Assembly (NCBI GenBank): GCA_043757545.1
Contig: JAYVPG010000021.1
Location: 1 to 64,000 of the forward strand
Length of the DNA: 64,000 nt
From: JALHOQ01 sp043757545
GTDB lineage: Bacteria > Bdellovibrionota > Bdellovibrionia > Bdellovibrionales > UBA1609
Direction of reading: 5' to 3'
Numbering within the stretch: the stretch's first letter is position 1; every line of letters begins with the position of its first letter. The notes beneath the pieces are model-generated. The model was not told the origin of the DNA. It did no database searches and saw only the letters and a list, made by a program, of their open reading frames with translations. The position numbers and the translations under genes are program-made. Shown here piece after piece: positions 23,544-32,265 of this stretch.

Positions 23544-24673
23544 AAATAAAAATGCGCGATCAACCAGACAGCCTGCTGGAAGTCGTTGCCCTTGGACGTA
23601 TCGCGCTCCTCACGAAAGAGTGCGTAGAGGTCCCAATGCGGGCGCGGGAACCACTCGGTGCCAACCCCGTAAGACTCAAACTTAGGATCGGGCTTGTCCG
23701 CATTGAGATTGGCATACTCTTGCACACCGATCAGATGCCAACCTTGCTGAACCTCATAGCCCAGCTTAAAGATCTCCACTAGCCCCCACTTGAGGTCGGC
23801 ACGCGCCGTGCGATCGGCTTCAAACAGACCGTACCAGTCTTTATTGAACGCGATGTGTGAGAACATACCGTACATGCGCCGTGTACTCTTCACATTTACG
23901 TTTTGAAACTGTGTTTGATAATAATTAATACCGATCTTGGATTTTTCACCGACCGCGGTCGCCGCTTGAAGCGCGCCTCCCGTCTCGTGCTCAGTGCTTT
24001 TGCCTTCACATTGCGCAAAGATCGCTGTTCCGATCAGTGAGGACTGATCATTGTTCCAGGCAAGTTCCGCAGCGTAACGTTCTTGGGTCGGATTAAAACC
24101 GAGCAGCGTGCGCGTGACAAAAGTATGTTCAGAAAATCCAATCCCATAAGCGGGCATAAAACGGCCGGCACGGGCCGCGATACGATTCTCCGCTTCCGGC
24201 GGAGTAAATAAGAACTCGACGCCGTGCCGAGGACTGATGATAAAGTCCTTGGCGGTGGCGTCCGCGGTTTTCGGTTCCACTCGCCCAAGCGAGGCAAAGG
24301 TTCGCCAATGCCGATCGATTTGTGCCGAGGCATCGACGTCGACTTGCATGATCAAGAATCGTCCACGCGAAGCCTGCTTAGACTCCTGAAAGGCCTGCAG
24401 TACGCGAATATCCGAACCGAGCAATAGCCATTTCGGCGGCAGTAACAGTCCATAGGCCAAGCGCTCGTCGCCCTCGACCACCGGGATGCCCGCTAAACTC
24501 TGTTGCGAGAGAATCTCACGGGAGAGCGAGCGGCCATATTCGTTGAGCAGATTGCCACCAGACTGTGACGTGTGGCAGGCGATGCAATTGGTGTAACCGT
24601 GGCGAACCATCTCCGGAAACGCCATCGCGTGCGGAGACAGTACGAATAGGCCGACGAATAAAATCCATTTCAT
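23540..24673 (-). CDS. Monohaem c-type cytochrome fused to a beta-barrel
   Basis: A 377-residue exported protein (signal WILFVGLFVLSPHAMA). One haem-binding motif, CIACH, lies close to the mature N-terminus (HGYTNCIACHTSQ). The remaining ~330 residues alternate like outer-membrane strands (for example LLLGSDIRVLQAF, WRTFASLGRVEP, AELAWNNDQSSLIGTAIFAQ) and the chain ends in AHFYL, a barrel-type ending. This is a cytochrome domain in front of a barrel in one chain. It is coupled by four-base overlaps to genes on both sides, one for a dihaem lipoprotein and one for a porin, so an electron route across the outer membrane is a reasonable inference. Confidence 0.78.
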   Translation of the reverse strand: MKWILFVGLFVLSPHAMAFPEMVRHGYTNCIACHTSQSGGNLLNEYGRSLSREILSQQSLAGIPVVEGDERLAYGLLLPPKWLLLGSDIRVLQAFQESKQASRGRFLIMQVDVDASAQIDRHWRTFASLGRVEPKTADATAKDFIISPRHGVEFLFTPPEAENRIAARAGRFMPAYGIGFSEHTFVTRTLLGFNPTQERYAAELAWNNDQSSLIGTAIFAQCEGKSTEHETGGALQAATAVGEKSKIGINYYQTQFQNVNVKSTRRMYGMFSHIAFNKDWYGLFEADRTARADLKWGLVEIFKLGYEVQQGWHLIGVQEYANLNADKPDPKFESYGVGTEWFPRPHWDLYALFREERDTSKGNDFQQAVWLIAHFYL

Positions 24674-25323
24674 TCGGGCATTCCGGAATTAAACCATTTC
24701 TCGAGCATTTCCTTTTCTTTGAGTGTAACGGCGGGATATGGCGACTTAGGCATGTCGCCGACAAAGATCACACGATCATAGATCTCTAGTCTTTTCGCTC
24801 GAACAGCCTTTAAATCCGTTAGATCCAAGTTTCCATCGGGACCTTGCTGTGGATTTTCTGCATTTACCGAATGGCAGCTATTGCATTTGGGCGCAAACAA
24901 GACACCGCTCACTTTTTTAAAATCGGTCGGCCCACCACCGATTTCAGGCGAAGGCTTTTCACCCTCTCCAGCAATGACTTGCAGAGGGGTACCGTTATCG
25001 AACCAATTTTTTAGCAGTTCTTTCTCCACACCCCCGAGACCGCCAGCAGGCATGTTGCCCACTTCAACACTGCGAAAACGAATCAAGGGTGCATTCAACC
25101 GTATATCTTCATATCTCTCAAGGGACAGCCCCTTCTCTCGACGACCGCTCTGTGAGTGACAGCTCACACATTTAGGAATGAACACCACCCGATTGACCAA
25201 ATCAAAATCCGGATTCGAGAGCGCCGCCGCACTCAAAATGGGCCCTTTATCGGCAGCTTGCTTCACGTGATTGTAATTGCAGCTCGCGAGGCTCGTGCAC
25301 AAGGCAATAAACAAAATTCTCAT
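24670..25323 (-). CDS. Dihaem c-type cytochrome lipoprotein
   Basis: A 217-residue lipoprotein (lipobox SLASC near residue 15). Two haem motifs, CVSCH and CNSCH, lie in two tandem copies of the same ~90-residue unit; each unit also ends with a GNMP or GDMP methionine segment and a LLKNWFDNGTP or MLEKWFNSGMP tail. This resembles planctomycete-type cytochrome C domains. It overlaps the YceI gene and the monohaem barrel gene by four bases each. It probably carries electrons at the periplasmic or outer face of the outer membrane. Confidence 0.85.
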   Translation of the reverse strand: MRILFIALCTSLASCNYNHVKQAADKGPILSAAALSNPDFDLVNRVVFIPKCVSCHSQSGRREKGLSLERYEDIRLNAPLIRFRSVEVGNMPAGGLGGVEKELLKNWFDNGTPLQVIAGEGEKPSPEIGGGPTDFKKVSGVLFAPKCNSCHSVNAENPQQGPDGNLDLTDLKAVRAKRLEIYDRVIFVGDMPKSPYPAVTLKEKEMLEKWFNSGMPE

Positions 25324-25898
25324 TGGACTTCAACCAACGCAGCTTTTGAAATCTGAGTTTGTGTCGTCACTGTCACGTCGCTCGCGACTGTGATGCCCGC
25401 GTATTTTGGGATTTCGACCCCAAAGGTTGAAAGGTTGACCTTAAACTTAGCGGACGTCGAAATATCGGTCGCATTCGGAGTCAGATTTATTTCCACTTCA
25501 ACCGGGCTTTCTTTGCCATGCAGCTCGAGAGTCGCCGAAAAAGTGACCGCTCCGCCACCCGTGATCTTATCCAGAGGAATTTTCACATCTTTAAAAAATA
25601 GCTTTGCGGTTTTAAACTTCTCGATTTCAAGATAGGTCTCTTTCATATGGCGGTCACGCATAGCGATTCCAGTATCCAGGGTCGCGAGATCAAAAATGGC
25701 CTCGCCATTTAGAAAATAATCCTGCCCCACTTTTTTTAAGGAAAAATATCCAGTTGGCCCCGCTCCGGTACCGTTGATTCGCAAGGCAGCGGGTCGACCG
25801 ATAGCGAGAAACTCAGTTTTGCCTTTCGCCGGATCTAACACTGCTGCGTGCAAACTCAGATTTAAGCCGAGAAGTACCAGAAACAGCCACTTGTTCAT
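25320..25898 (-). CDS. YceI-family periplasmic protein
   Basis: A 192-residue protein with a signal peptide (LFLVLLGLNLSLHAA) and the YceI lipocalin-like barrel pattern: FDLATLDTGIAMRDRHMKE, then LELHGKESPVEVEINL and STFGVEIP. YceI proteins bind isoprenoid-type lipids such as quinones. Placed between tetrahaem and dihaem lipoprotein genes, it could bind a quinone-like partner of the electron chain; that is an inference from context. It overlaps the dihaem gene by four bases and follows the tetrahaem gene by three bases. Confidence 0.9.
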   Translation of the reverse strand: MNKWLFLVLLGLNLSLHAAVLDPAKGKTEFLAIGRPAALRINGTGAGPTGYFSLKKVGQDYFLNGEAIFDLATLDTGIAMRDRHMKETYLEIEKFKTAKLFFKDVKIPLDKITGGGAVTFSATLELHGKESPVEVEINLTPNATDISTSAKFKVNLSTFGVEIPKYAGITVASDVTVTTQTQISKAALVEVQ

Positions 25899-25901
25899 CC
25901 T

Positions 25902-28532
25902 CTACTCCTTTGGTTTTGCATACACTCGTTCACACTGATCAATACTCGGTAACCAATTGCCAGAGCCCGCATCTTTAAGAAATTCGAAAATCGACCAACC
26001 GGCATTCCATGCTCCGCGGTCGAGCCAAGCCTCTACCTTTTCAGGATAGAGGGGCAGGTCCGTCGCCGGATCAAAAGCTAAATCGGGGTGCCCCGGATTT
26101 AGGTTTTCCATAAAACAAACTTTGTTAAACACTTCATGATCGATAAAACGGGGTGATGAGGCCTTGCTCGAGGCAATCTGCGCCAAACATTTGTCGCGAA
26201 TTCCGTTGAGCATCTGTCCGCCGTGCTTACCCATAAAACCCGATAGCTCCGGCGGAAAACGAACCCGCGTTCCCTCCATTGCCATCCAGATCAGATAGTT
26301 GGCTGCATAGTTCTTACCAGCGATATCGAACGATTTTAAATTCTCAAGCTTGGCGCCAAAGAGACCATCGATCAGATTGGCCACACGCACAGAGCCACCC
26401 GACCAATTCAAAATTCCGCGGGCCAACGACGTATTGCCGTCGGCACCTGGGCCGTGACACTTCATGCATGTATTGCGAAAAAAATACGAGCCGGGCGTCG
26501 TGTAATAGACTTCACCAAACGGGCGCTTCGGGGTGTCGCCATTCATCATCCATGGACGGCGCTTTTCAGGCGGCAAATCGACCGACGGAAAGGTGCATTC
26601 GTCCTTTTTATTTAGCCAGTATCCAACCGCGTACTGCGTTTTTATGGCCTCATCTAAACTGGAGGTGAGTTCCAAAGCACGATACTTGGCAGGCATTCCA
26701 TCGACGGGGTCTTTCCAGTCATTGCGCCGGGGCGTATAGATTCCGTTGTCTGGCCAAGTGAAGTCCGTGTCGATCCAAGTGTTCGGATTTTCCTTTTTGC
26801 ACTCAGGGGACCACTCATCTGCTGCTTGGTCACTTTCAAATGAACGGATCCATTTGCCAATAACTGTGAGCACCCGGCAATCCGGAGAATACGGCGTGTG
26901 CATAGGCATCTGGCTAAACATACCTTGCTGAGCGGGTGGATCCAAAACCTTGCGCCAGATTTGCGAACCATCGAGCTCTCCATTTTGATGAACGAGCCGG
27001 CGAGTGCTGATTTCTTCTGAGTGGCGATGAGTGTCGAATGAAAAAATATCGCCAGGTCCCAGCGCCAACTTTATATTATTGTCCTTGTTAAACGCCAAAC
27101 CATTCGGGTTGTGACAGTGAAAGCAATTGCCCACTGTGTACCCGTTGGCGCGCAGCTCGTGGATATTGCGCGGAGCCGAGCCGCCCGACTTTTCGAGCAC
27201 GGGCAACTCATCGGCCGAGGCCACACCCTGAATCAAACCGTAGGAAATAAACCGTGAGACTTGGTCAAGATCACTGTCGAGCGGAATATCCATGCGGCCG
27301 GCCTCGCCGAATGCACGCTTATGGATTTGCAGAGGCGTAAATCCCAGTACGAAATTGCGCATGGGACTTCCCATATGGCAGTCAATGCAGCGTTGACGAC
27401 CGGGAATGGCATAGGGTTTTGTAATTTCCTTGGCCTCGTCAACGGTAATATCCGAGATCACATCTTTCCACGCCGTTCCGTCCCGATAGGGTGCTTCGAC
27501 CAATGTTGCAATTTGCTCGGTATCATCCCATTGGTAGGAACCAAAGAGCGAATTTTCCCAAGGAGTCCGCGAAACTATCAGCCGAGTTTCGATGCGACGC
27601 ATACGAATCTTCTTATTCGGAAGAGTCACTGCTTTATAAAATGTTTTATAGAACCGCGTATTCTCAGGAATGCGAAACGAACCGGTGATGGAATCAAATT
27701 CAACCGCTTTTTTCTTAAGTGCACCGCCATCGATTTTCATAGGCACGTGTATCCAGCGGCCCTTTTCGGCGTTATCGGCCCAGAGCGGATATTCCACGTT
27801 GTAACCCAAGGTCCCGCGCTGTGCGAGTGCCAATGGGTCGAGCGTAAATAGATCCGTCTCGCTTAAATATTTGGGAAGTGCTTTTGCGCCCTCAAATAGT
27901 CGGTCGGACTTATAGTCATATCCCACAGCTTTGGCTTTCGGAATGCAATCGCCCAGATCGCTACTCGCGTGGGGTTTGACCGGTCGAAGTTTGCCACTAC
28001 GATCTTGATTTACTTTACCAATTTGAAAAGTTCCTTGGGGAGTGCCGGCCGCCATCCACTGATCAATTTGAGTACCGAGCGCGAGAAAGATTTCAGGATT
28101 TTGATCGCGCTTCGCGGCTGGTGGCATGCGCTTGGTCAGATCTTCATTGAAAATATAGTCGCGCATTTTCTGCGCGGATTCGGTAAGGCCAGGAACGAAA
28201 ACAACGGACCCATTATAAGATATGTCTTTGCCTTGCCACGAATCTAAATATGTAAAGCCACCGGTCTTGGCAGGAAACCCATGGCAGGATGCACAAGACG
28301 AATTGATTGAGGCACGGATACCTTGGAAGGAAAGAACTTTGCCGGTCCCGCCAAAGTAAGGAGTTTCTTCAAAGCGATGCGAAGTACTCGTCTCAGGACA
28401 AAGTTCCGCACGCGAATCAAGCGGTCCCTTAGCACCGCCACATCCGCACAATAGAAAAAGGGCTAGCCAAGTGGCTAACCCCCGAAATCGAATAAGACTC
28501 GAAAAATGATTAGTCGATTGTGATAAACTCAT
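25902..28532 (-). CDS. Tetrahaem c-type cytochrome lipoprotein (HNE_0200/SO_2930-like)
   Basis: An 876-residue lipoprotein (lipobox LLCGC). Four haem motifs occur: CASCH (near residue 80), CIDCH, CFHCH and CMKCH. The central part, with NVEYPLWADNAEKGRW, SFRIPENTRFYKTF and RRIETRLIV, matches the HNE_0200 family that includes Shewanella SO_2930. An additional ~300-residue C-terminal module with the CMKCH site is appended. It overlaps the PstS-like gene by 23 bases. It is likely an outer-membrane-anchored electron carrier or oxidoreductase; no copper or other catalytic site was recognised. Confidence 0.85.
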   Translation of the reverse strand: MSLSQSTNHFSSLIRFRGLATWLALFLLCGCGGAKGPLDSRAELCPETSTSHRFEETPYFGGTGKVLSFQGIRASINSSCASCHGFPAKTGGFTYLDSWQGKDISYNGSVVFVPGLTESAQKMRDYIFNEDLTKRMPPAAKRDQNPEIFLALGTQIDQWMAAGTPQGTFQIGKVNQDRSGKLRPVKPHASSDLGDCIPKAKAVGYDYKSDRLFEGAKALPKYLSETDLFTLDPLALAQRGTLGYNVEYPLWADNAEKGRWIHVPMKIDGGALKKKAVEFDSITGSFRIPENTRFYKTFYKAVTLPNKKIRMRRIETRLIVSRTPWENSLFGSYQWDDTEQIATLVEAPYRDGTAWKDVISDITVDEAKEITKPYAIPGRQRCIDCHMGSPMRNFVLGFTPLQIHKRAFGEAGRMDIPLDSDLDQVSRFISYGLIQGVASADELPVLEKSGGSAPRNIHELRANGYTVGNCFHCHNPNGLAFNKDNNIKLALGPGDIFSFDTHRHSEEISTRRLVHQNGELDGSQIWRKVLDPPAQQGMFSQMPMHTPYSPDCRVLTVIGKWIRSFESDQAADEWSPECKKENPNTWIDTDFTWPDNGIYTPRRNDWKDPVDGMPAKYRALELTSSLDEAIKTQYAVGYWLNKKDECTFPSVDLPPEKRRPWMMNGDTPKRPFGEVYYTTPGSYFFRNTCMKCHGPGADGNTSLARGILNWSGGSVRVANLIDGLFGAKLENLKSFDIAGKNYAANYLIWMAMEGTRVRFPPELSGFMGKHGGQMLNGIRDKCLAQIASSKASSPRFIDHEVFNKVCFMENLNPGHPDLAFDPATDLPLYPEKVEAWLDRGAWNAGWSIFEFLKDAGSGNWLPSIDQCERVYAKPKE

Positions 28533-29334
28533 GAGCCTGCATGATCGGATCCATAAATGAACGATCAGTAATATAGGTTAACAACGCCGCTTCCGCCGCA
28601 TTCGGCTTACGTGCACCATTGATTTCGTAAACATAAAGGTAACGCGACATGGGATAGCTGAAATCGCGAATCGTTGCGGTCGTGGGCAAAACGGCTTTGC
28701 CGCCTGCTTTAGCAGCGATGGCGAGTGCGCGGTTACCTTCGACTTTGCCAGAAAGACCTGCGTAGCCAATCGCACTGGCGTCACGTGAGGTCAGATCTGA
28801 AATGTCAGCAGTTTCAGCCACAGCCTTCACGCATTTACCGAACGTTTTCACGCCCGTGAAATTTTTGAAAGCATCGGTGGTGCCCGATTCGTCATTACGG
28901 CGGTACACGTTGATCGTTCCGGTCATGCCCGAACCAGCAACTTGTGACCAATTCGTGTATTCGCAAGTGTAGATGCGCACGATAGTGGGCAAATCGAGAG
29001 AAGTAATAGTAGCGGTATTCTTAACGAACATCGAAAGACCATCTAGCGCGAGGACATGGGCGGTCACATTCGAGCCGGCGTCCGTGATCGTTTTAAGAGC
29101 AGCCGGATTAATTTGGCGCGACATTGGGGCAATTCCTTGGTCACCAGCCACTAAATTTTTCTCACCGGTACCCGAGCCGCCGCCCAAGTATTGAATTTGT
29201 TCTTGCAAGCCGGACGCAATGATCGCGTCTCCAATGGCACCTGCGAGAGTATCTGAGCCTGCGAACGTGACTTTACCTGCTGCAAATGCAGAACTGGAAA
29301 GAGCGAGCGCGAGAATTATTACATACTTTTTCAT
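28510..29334 (-). CDS. PstS-like substrate-binding protein
   Basis: A 274-residue periplasmic binding protein (signal VIILALALSSSAFAA). Phosphate-family motifs are present: FAGSDTL near the start, GGGSGTGEKNL, and RRNDESGTTDAFKNF. It is shorter than E. coli PstS (346 residues) and no pstC, pstA or pstB gene is nearby. Instead it is followed, with an overlap, by a tetrahaem lipoprotein gene and preceded by a porin gene. It could bind phosphate or another oxyanion. A small hairpin (29347-29361) sits just before its GGGAG ribosome site. Confidence 0.85.
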   Translation of the reverse strand: MKKYVIILALALSSSAFAAGKVTFAGSDTLAGAIGDAIIASGLQEQIQYLGGGSGTGEKNLVAGDQGIAPMSRQINPAALKTITDAGSNVTAHVLALDGLSMFVKNTATITSLDLPTIVRIYTCEYTNWSQVAGSGMTGTINVYRRNDESGTTDAFKNFTGVKTFGKCVKAVAETADISDLTSRDASAIGYAGLSGKVEGNRALAIAAKAGGKAVLPTTATIRDFSYPMSRYLYVYEINGARKPNAAEAALLTYITDRSFMDPIMQAHEFITID

Positions 29335-29346
29335 TTAATCTCCCTG

Positions 29347-29361
29347 CGAAGTAGAACTTCG
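29347..29361 (-). other. Intercistronic hairpin before pstS-like gene
   Basis: CGAAGT-AGA-ACTTCG is a perfect six-base stem with a three-base loop, just upstream of the ribosome site GGGAG of the PstS-like gene. It may be an mRNA processing or stability element in the ~100-base gap after the first porin gene; there is no T-run. Confidence 0.35.
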
Positions 29362-29436
29362 ATTTGGTTGTTCGAGAAACCAGATCTAATTCTCATTCAT
29401 GTCGTCACTCAAGTTGGGTTTGTGTCAGGTTCATTT

Positions 29437-30717
29437 TCAAAAGCTCACTGCAAAATCAATAAAGGTCATAGAAAATCCGCGCTTGACTGTGCTCCAGCCG
29501 CGTTTGGCTTCAAACTTTGTAATATTCACTACAAAGTTTTTTCCGAGTTGCAGCGAACCAAAGATACGCGTGCCGCGACTGTCCGTTCCACCGCCATTGG
29601 AATCGCTGTCAGTAAATGCCGCAACTACAGAATCCGAGTCCTTACGCACGTAGGCCTCACCTATTGTAAATATTTTATATTTAATTGATCCGCCGTATTC
29701 CACTCCCCGGTTCAGCGTCACTCTTCCGTCGTTCTTAACCCAGTCAAAAAATACGGCGTAATCAATCGGCCCCACCTGATGTTTCCATTCCGCGCCGACT
29801 TCTTGTAATATATAGCGATGCTCAAAATAATACTTACGGTCCGCGGCCGGAAGTAGCGGGTCATTGACGATAACTGTGTTTCCTTTGTAGCGATCGAAGG
29901 GATAAGAATAAGGATCCGTTTTCGCATCCTTGTCCATACTCGTGATCGGCTGATTCTGAATATTTAGAAAATAGTAGTTTCCATAATGCGATGTCAGGGA
30001 CCAGGATTTGGACTTGAGTACAAATCCGATGTCTCCTCCTAATATCCCAGTATCCACAGAGTCTTTGGGCGCCGCGAAGTTTTCAGAAATCATATAACCC
30101 GCGATACTTGCAAATGGCGCGAAGTGTTCCGCGCTAGAGTTCCAGCGAGTCGCGACCCCTTCAAAAGCCAGATCACTGTCAAATACCAGCTGAACTTTCG
30201 CCGGCGCCCAAAATGGATTTGCGGTTCGCCCGGCCCACACCTCACCGTAATTTAAAAAATGCCAATCAATAAACGCGAGATCTAAGCCAAAACTGCGTCG
30301 CACCATACCTGGATCGGTGCTGTCACCAAGGGTTTGATTGCCACTGATCGAAGAGCTCGCCGTCATTAGGCGAATAACGGCTTGGACGTCTTCGTTGACT
30401 TCCGCCTTGAGCCCCAAACGCACGCGCATCTGCTGCAGCTTTCTCTGCTGATCTATATCTTCTTGAAGCTGCGCGAGTCGGTAACGGATGTCTCCCGACC
30501 ATTTGATTCCCGTGAACGGCGCGGCGACCGGCGGTTGCAAGACGGCAACCGGTTGAGCCGGCGGAACATCTTGTGTGATCGGTGCGGCATCTAGAGTTTG
30601 TGCGCTCCCTAGATTGCAGTATCCGACGATACAAAATAATACGACGAGATTCTGTCTCAAGCGTTTGGACCTTTGGGGGAGGTGCGATTTCGTTCGCACC
30701 TTAACAAAGATCCTCAT
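29437..30717 (-). CDS. Outer-membrane porin (Porin_5-like), first gene of haem/porin operon
   Basis: About 426 residues from ATG 30717. The barrel starts IKWSGDIRYRLAQLQEDI, followed by MRVRLGLKAEVNEDVQAVIRL, and ends in a phenylalanine (DFAVSF). It shares the LGDS-x-PGMVRRSFG block with the porin at 22422-23543, so the operon begins and ends with related porins. The start is uncertain: a TTG at 30660 gives a normal signal peptide (RQNLVVLFCIVGYCNLGSAQ) behind an AAAGG ribosome site, and would leave the perfect 8-bp hairpin at 30680-30701 in the leader. Substrate unknown; phosphate or another anion is possible given the neighbour. Confidence 0.82.
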   Translation of the reverse strand: MRIFVKVRTKSHLPQRSKRLRQNLVVLFCIVGYCNLGSAQTLDAAPITQDVPPAQPVAVLQPPVAAPFTGIKWSGDIRYRLAQLQEDIDQQRKLQQMRVRLGLKAEVNEDVQAVIRLMTASSSISGNQTLGDSTDPGMVRRSFGLDLAFIDWHFLNYGEVWAGRTANPFWAPAKVQLVFDSDLAFEGVATRWNSSAEHFAPFASIAGYMISENFAAPKDSVDTGILGGDIGFVLKSKSWSLTSHYGNYYFLNIQNQPITSMDKDAKTDPYSYPFDRYKGNTVIVNDPLLPAADRKYYFEHRYILQEVGAEWKHQVGPIDYAVFFDWVKNDGRVTLNRGVEYGGSIKYKIFTIGEAYVRKDSDSVVAAFTDSDSNGGGTDSRGTRIFGSLQLGKNFVVNITKFEAKRGWSTVKRGFSMTFIDFAVSF

Positions 30718-30781
30718 CCTCAATTGTCAGAAACATGTTAGGGAGAAACGTTACGTCGCGTCGTTTTGGCCGAGATCGAAG

Positions 30782-31201
30782 CTAGTGTTTCATGACCCAA
30801 TCCCACTCGAGTTGAATGGCCTGCATTTGAGTCAGAGTTCCAGCGCTTAATCCGTTGAAGGCCTGCAGTTCAACCATATCCTTGTCGTGAGCCTCTGCTA
30901 TCGGCTGAGGCCAGAGGTTCGCCGCGCTACTATTGCCTCCGGAATTGAGTGGAATCAAATGATCGAACTCATACTTTGTCCATTCAGATTCTGGCACGCC
31001 GTAGGCCTTAGCGACTTGTAATTTTTTTTCGTGAGTTACGTTTCTCTGACAGTATGCAACGTGAGCTGGATATCGATATTTCACGAAGTCAGGATCACTC
31101 TCGGTGCATAGCGCCCCTGGAGTCAACGTAGGATTTGGACGAACAGCGAACGCAGTCGATGCTGATATCGCAACAGCTAAAAGCAGAACTATTTTTGTCA
31201 T
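30782..31201 (-). CDS. Secreted HNH-type nuclease-like protein
   Basis: A 139-residue protein from ATG 31201, chosen because GGAGGG lies seven bases upstream and the signal peptide (VLLLAVAISASTAFA) begins directly. The mature part contains YEFDHLIPLNSGGNSSAANLWPQP-type HNH features (D80, H81, N95), typical of small exported HNH nucleases. Four cysteine-light residues before it (CTESDP, YCQRNV) give a disulfide pair. It would degrade DNA outside the cytoplasm, for example prey DNA in a predatory bacterium; that use is inferred. Divergent from a lysozyme-like gene. Confidence 0.8.
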   Translation of the reverse strand: MTKIVLLLAVAISASTAFAVRPNPTLTPGALCTESDPDFVKYRYPAHVAYCQRNVTHEKKLQVAKAYGVPESEWTKYEFDHLIPLNSGGNSSAANLWPQPIAEAHDKDMVELQAFNGLSAGTLTQMQAIQLEWDWVMKH

Positions 31202-31404
31202 GTGAATCCCTCCAGAATTCAATGTGAATCGACTTCATTTTGAAATGCAAGTTATAGAATTGTAATGTCCGGCATGTCGCAGCTGGCCTTAAGACCGACG
31301 GCGAAAGTCCCGCCGAAGATTACATCTCAGTCACGGCTTCGCGCCTTTCACTATATCTGCCGAGAAGAAACCAACCTGAAAAAAGTCAATCAGGAGTGGG
31401 GGAT

Positions 31405-32265
31405 ATGATGAGACTAAAAAACGCGGTCTTGGTTTATTTGGGTTGTTACATATTGAGTTCAGGGGCTAACGCTTTTGCCGCAGGCACCGTCGATATCACC
31501 TGTCACAATCGAATAGGTGGTACATGGAATTTTGGAACTGCGCCGAGTAGCTGCAATGTCAGTCCCCTCGCGAACTCAGTCGAACTACAGAATCAATTTA
31601 GTCCAATCATTTTCCAAGACTCTAAAAGCAATACAACTGGCAGGACTGAATATATGAGCGCGATGTATCCGGTTTTGCGCGATACCGGCGCCTACTATAT
31701 TAAGAGGCGCAATCCCAACGTAAGTGACGCGGAGGTCGCAGGCTTTCTAGATGCCCTCTATGCATTGGCAGAACAAGAGACCCTTTGGACACACTATCGC
31801 AAGGGATCTGACGGAGTCCTGCGCTACATGCGCGGCGACAATCTTCACGGACATGGCTTCATGCAAATAGATGATCGCTCACATGTTGCCGCTCTAAAAC
31901 AAGGCAAGGGAGTGGATCTCATTTACAATCTAATCTATGGACTCGACGTGTACTACAAAGGCTGGGCTCAATCGGCGAGGGCGAGCTGTGTCTCGTCTTC
32001 GGGAAACTTTCATGATCGAGCCCGGGCAGCTTGGGCCGCTTACAACGGCGGGCCGGGCGCCATTTGTCGTTGGAAGGCAAACGGCAGGACAGACCGCGAC
32101 TTCAATGTTCGTTTTACACGCAAAGCATGGCTGAGTTTTGTATCCAATCCACAAGGCCCATCTCATTTAAATATAAACTGTTTAGTAGAAGGTGTGCGCC
32201 CTTGCGAAATGATTCGCGGTGGGCCGAGACGGTTTTCGGATTCTCCGCTACAGGTTGAGCAATGA
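31405..32265 (+). CDS. Exported lysozyme/transglycosylase-like protein
   Basis: A 286-residue exported protein from ATG 31405, behind an AGGAG ribosome site. The signal peptide is LVYLGCYILSSGANAFA. A lysozyme-like fold is suggested by ALAEQETLWTHYRKG (putative catalytic glutamate), HGHGFMQIDDRSH and AWAAYNGGPGAICRW, matching the order ES...GxMQi...AYNgG of SLT enzymes with divergence at the first motif. Five or more cysteines suggest disulfides. It probably cleaves peptidoglycan in the periplasm or in prey. Its stop overlaps the next gene start (ATGA). Confidence 0.75.
   Translation: MMRLKNAVLVYLGCYILSSGANAFAAGTVDITCHNRIGGTWNFGTAPSSCNVSPLANSVELQNQFSPIIFQDSKSNTTGRTEYMSAMYPVLRDTGAYYIKRRNPNVSDAEVAGFLDALYALAEQETLWTHYRKGSDGVLRYMRGDNLHGHGFMQIDDRSHVAALKQGKGVDLIYNLIYGLDVYYKGWAQSARASCVSSSGNFHDRARAAWAAYNGGPGAICRWKANGRTDRDFNVRFTRKAWLSFVSNPQGPSHLNINCLVEGVRPCEMIRGGPRRFSDSPLQVEQ

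Noticed and set aside
28510..29334. Part of a complete Pst phosphate ABC transporter
   Set aside because: No pstC, pstA, pstB or phoU gene is adjacent; the binding protein stands alone with haem and porin genes.
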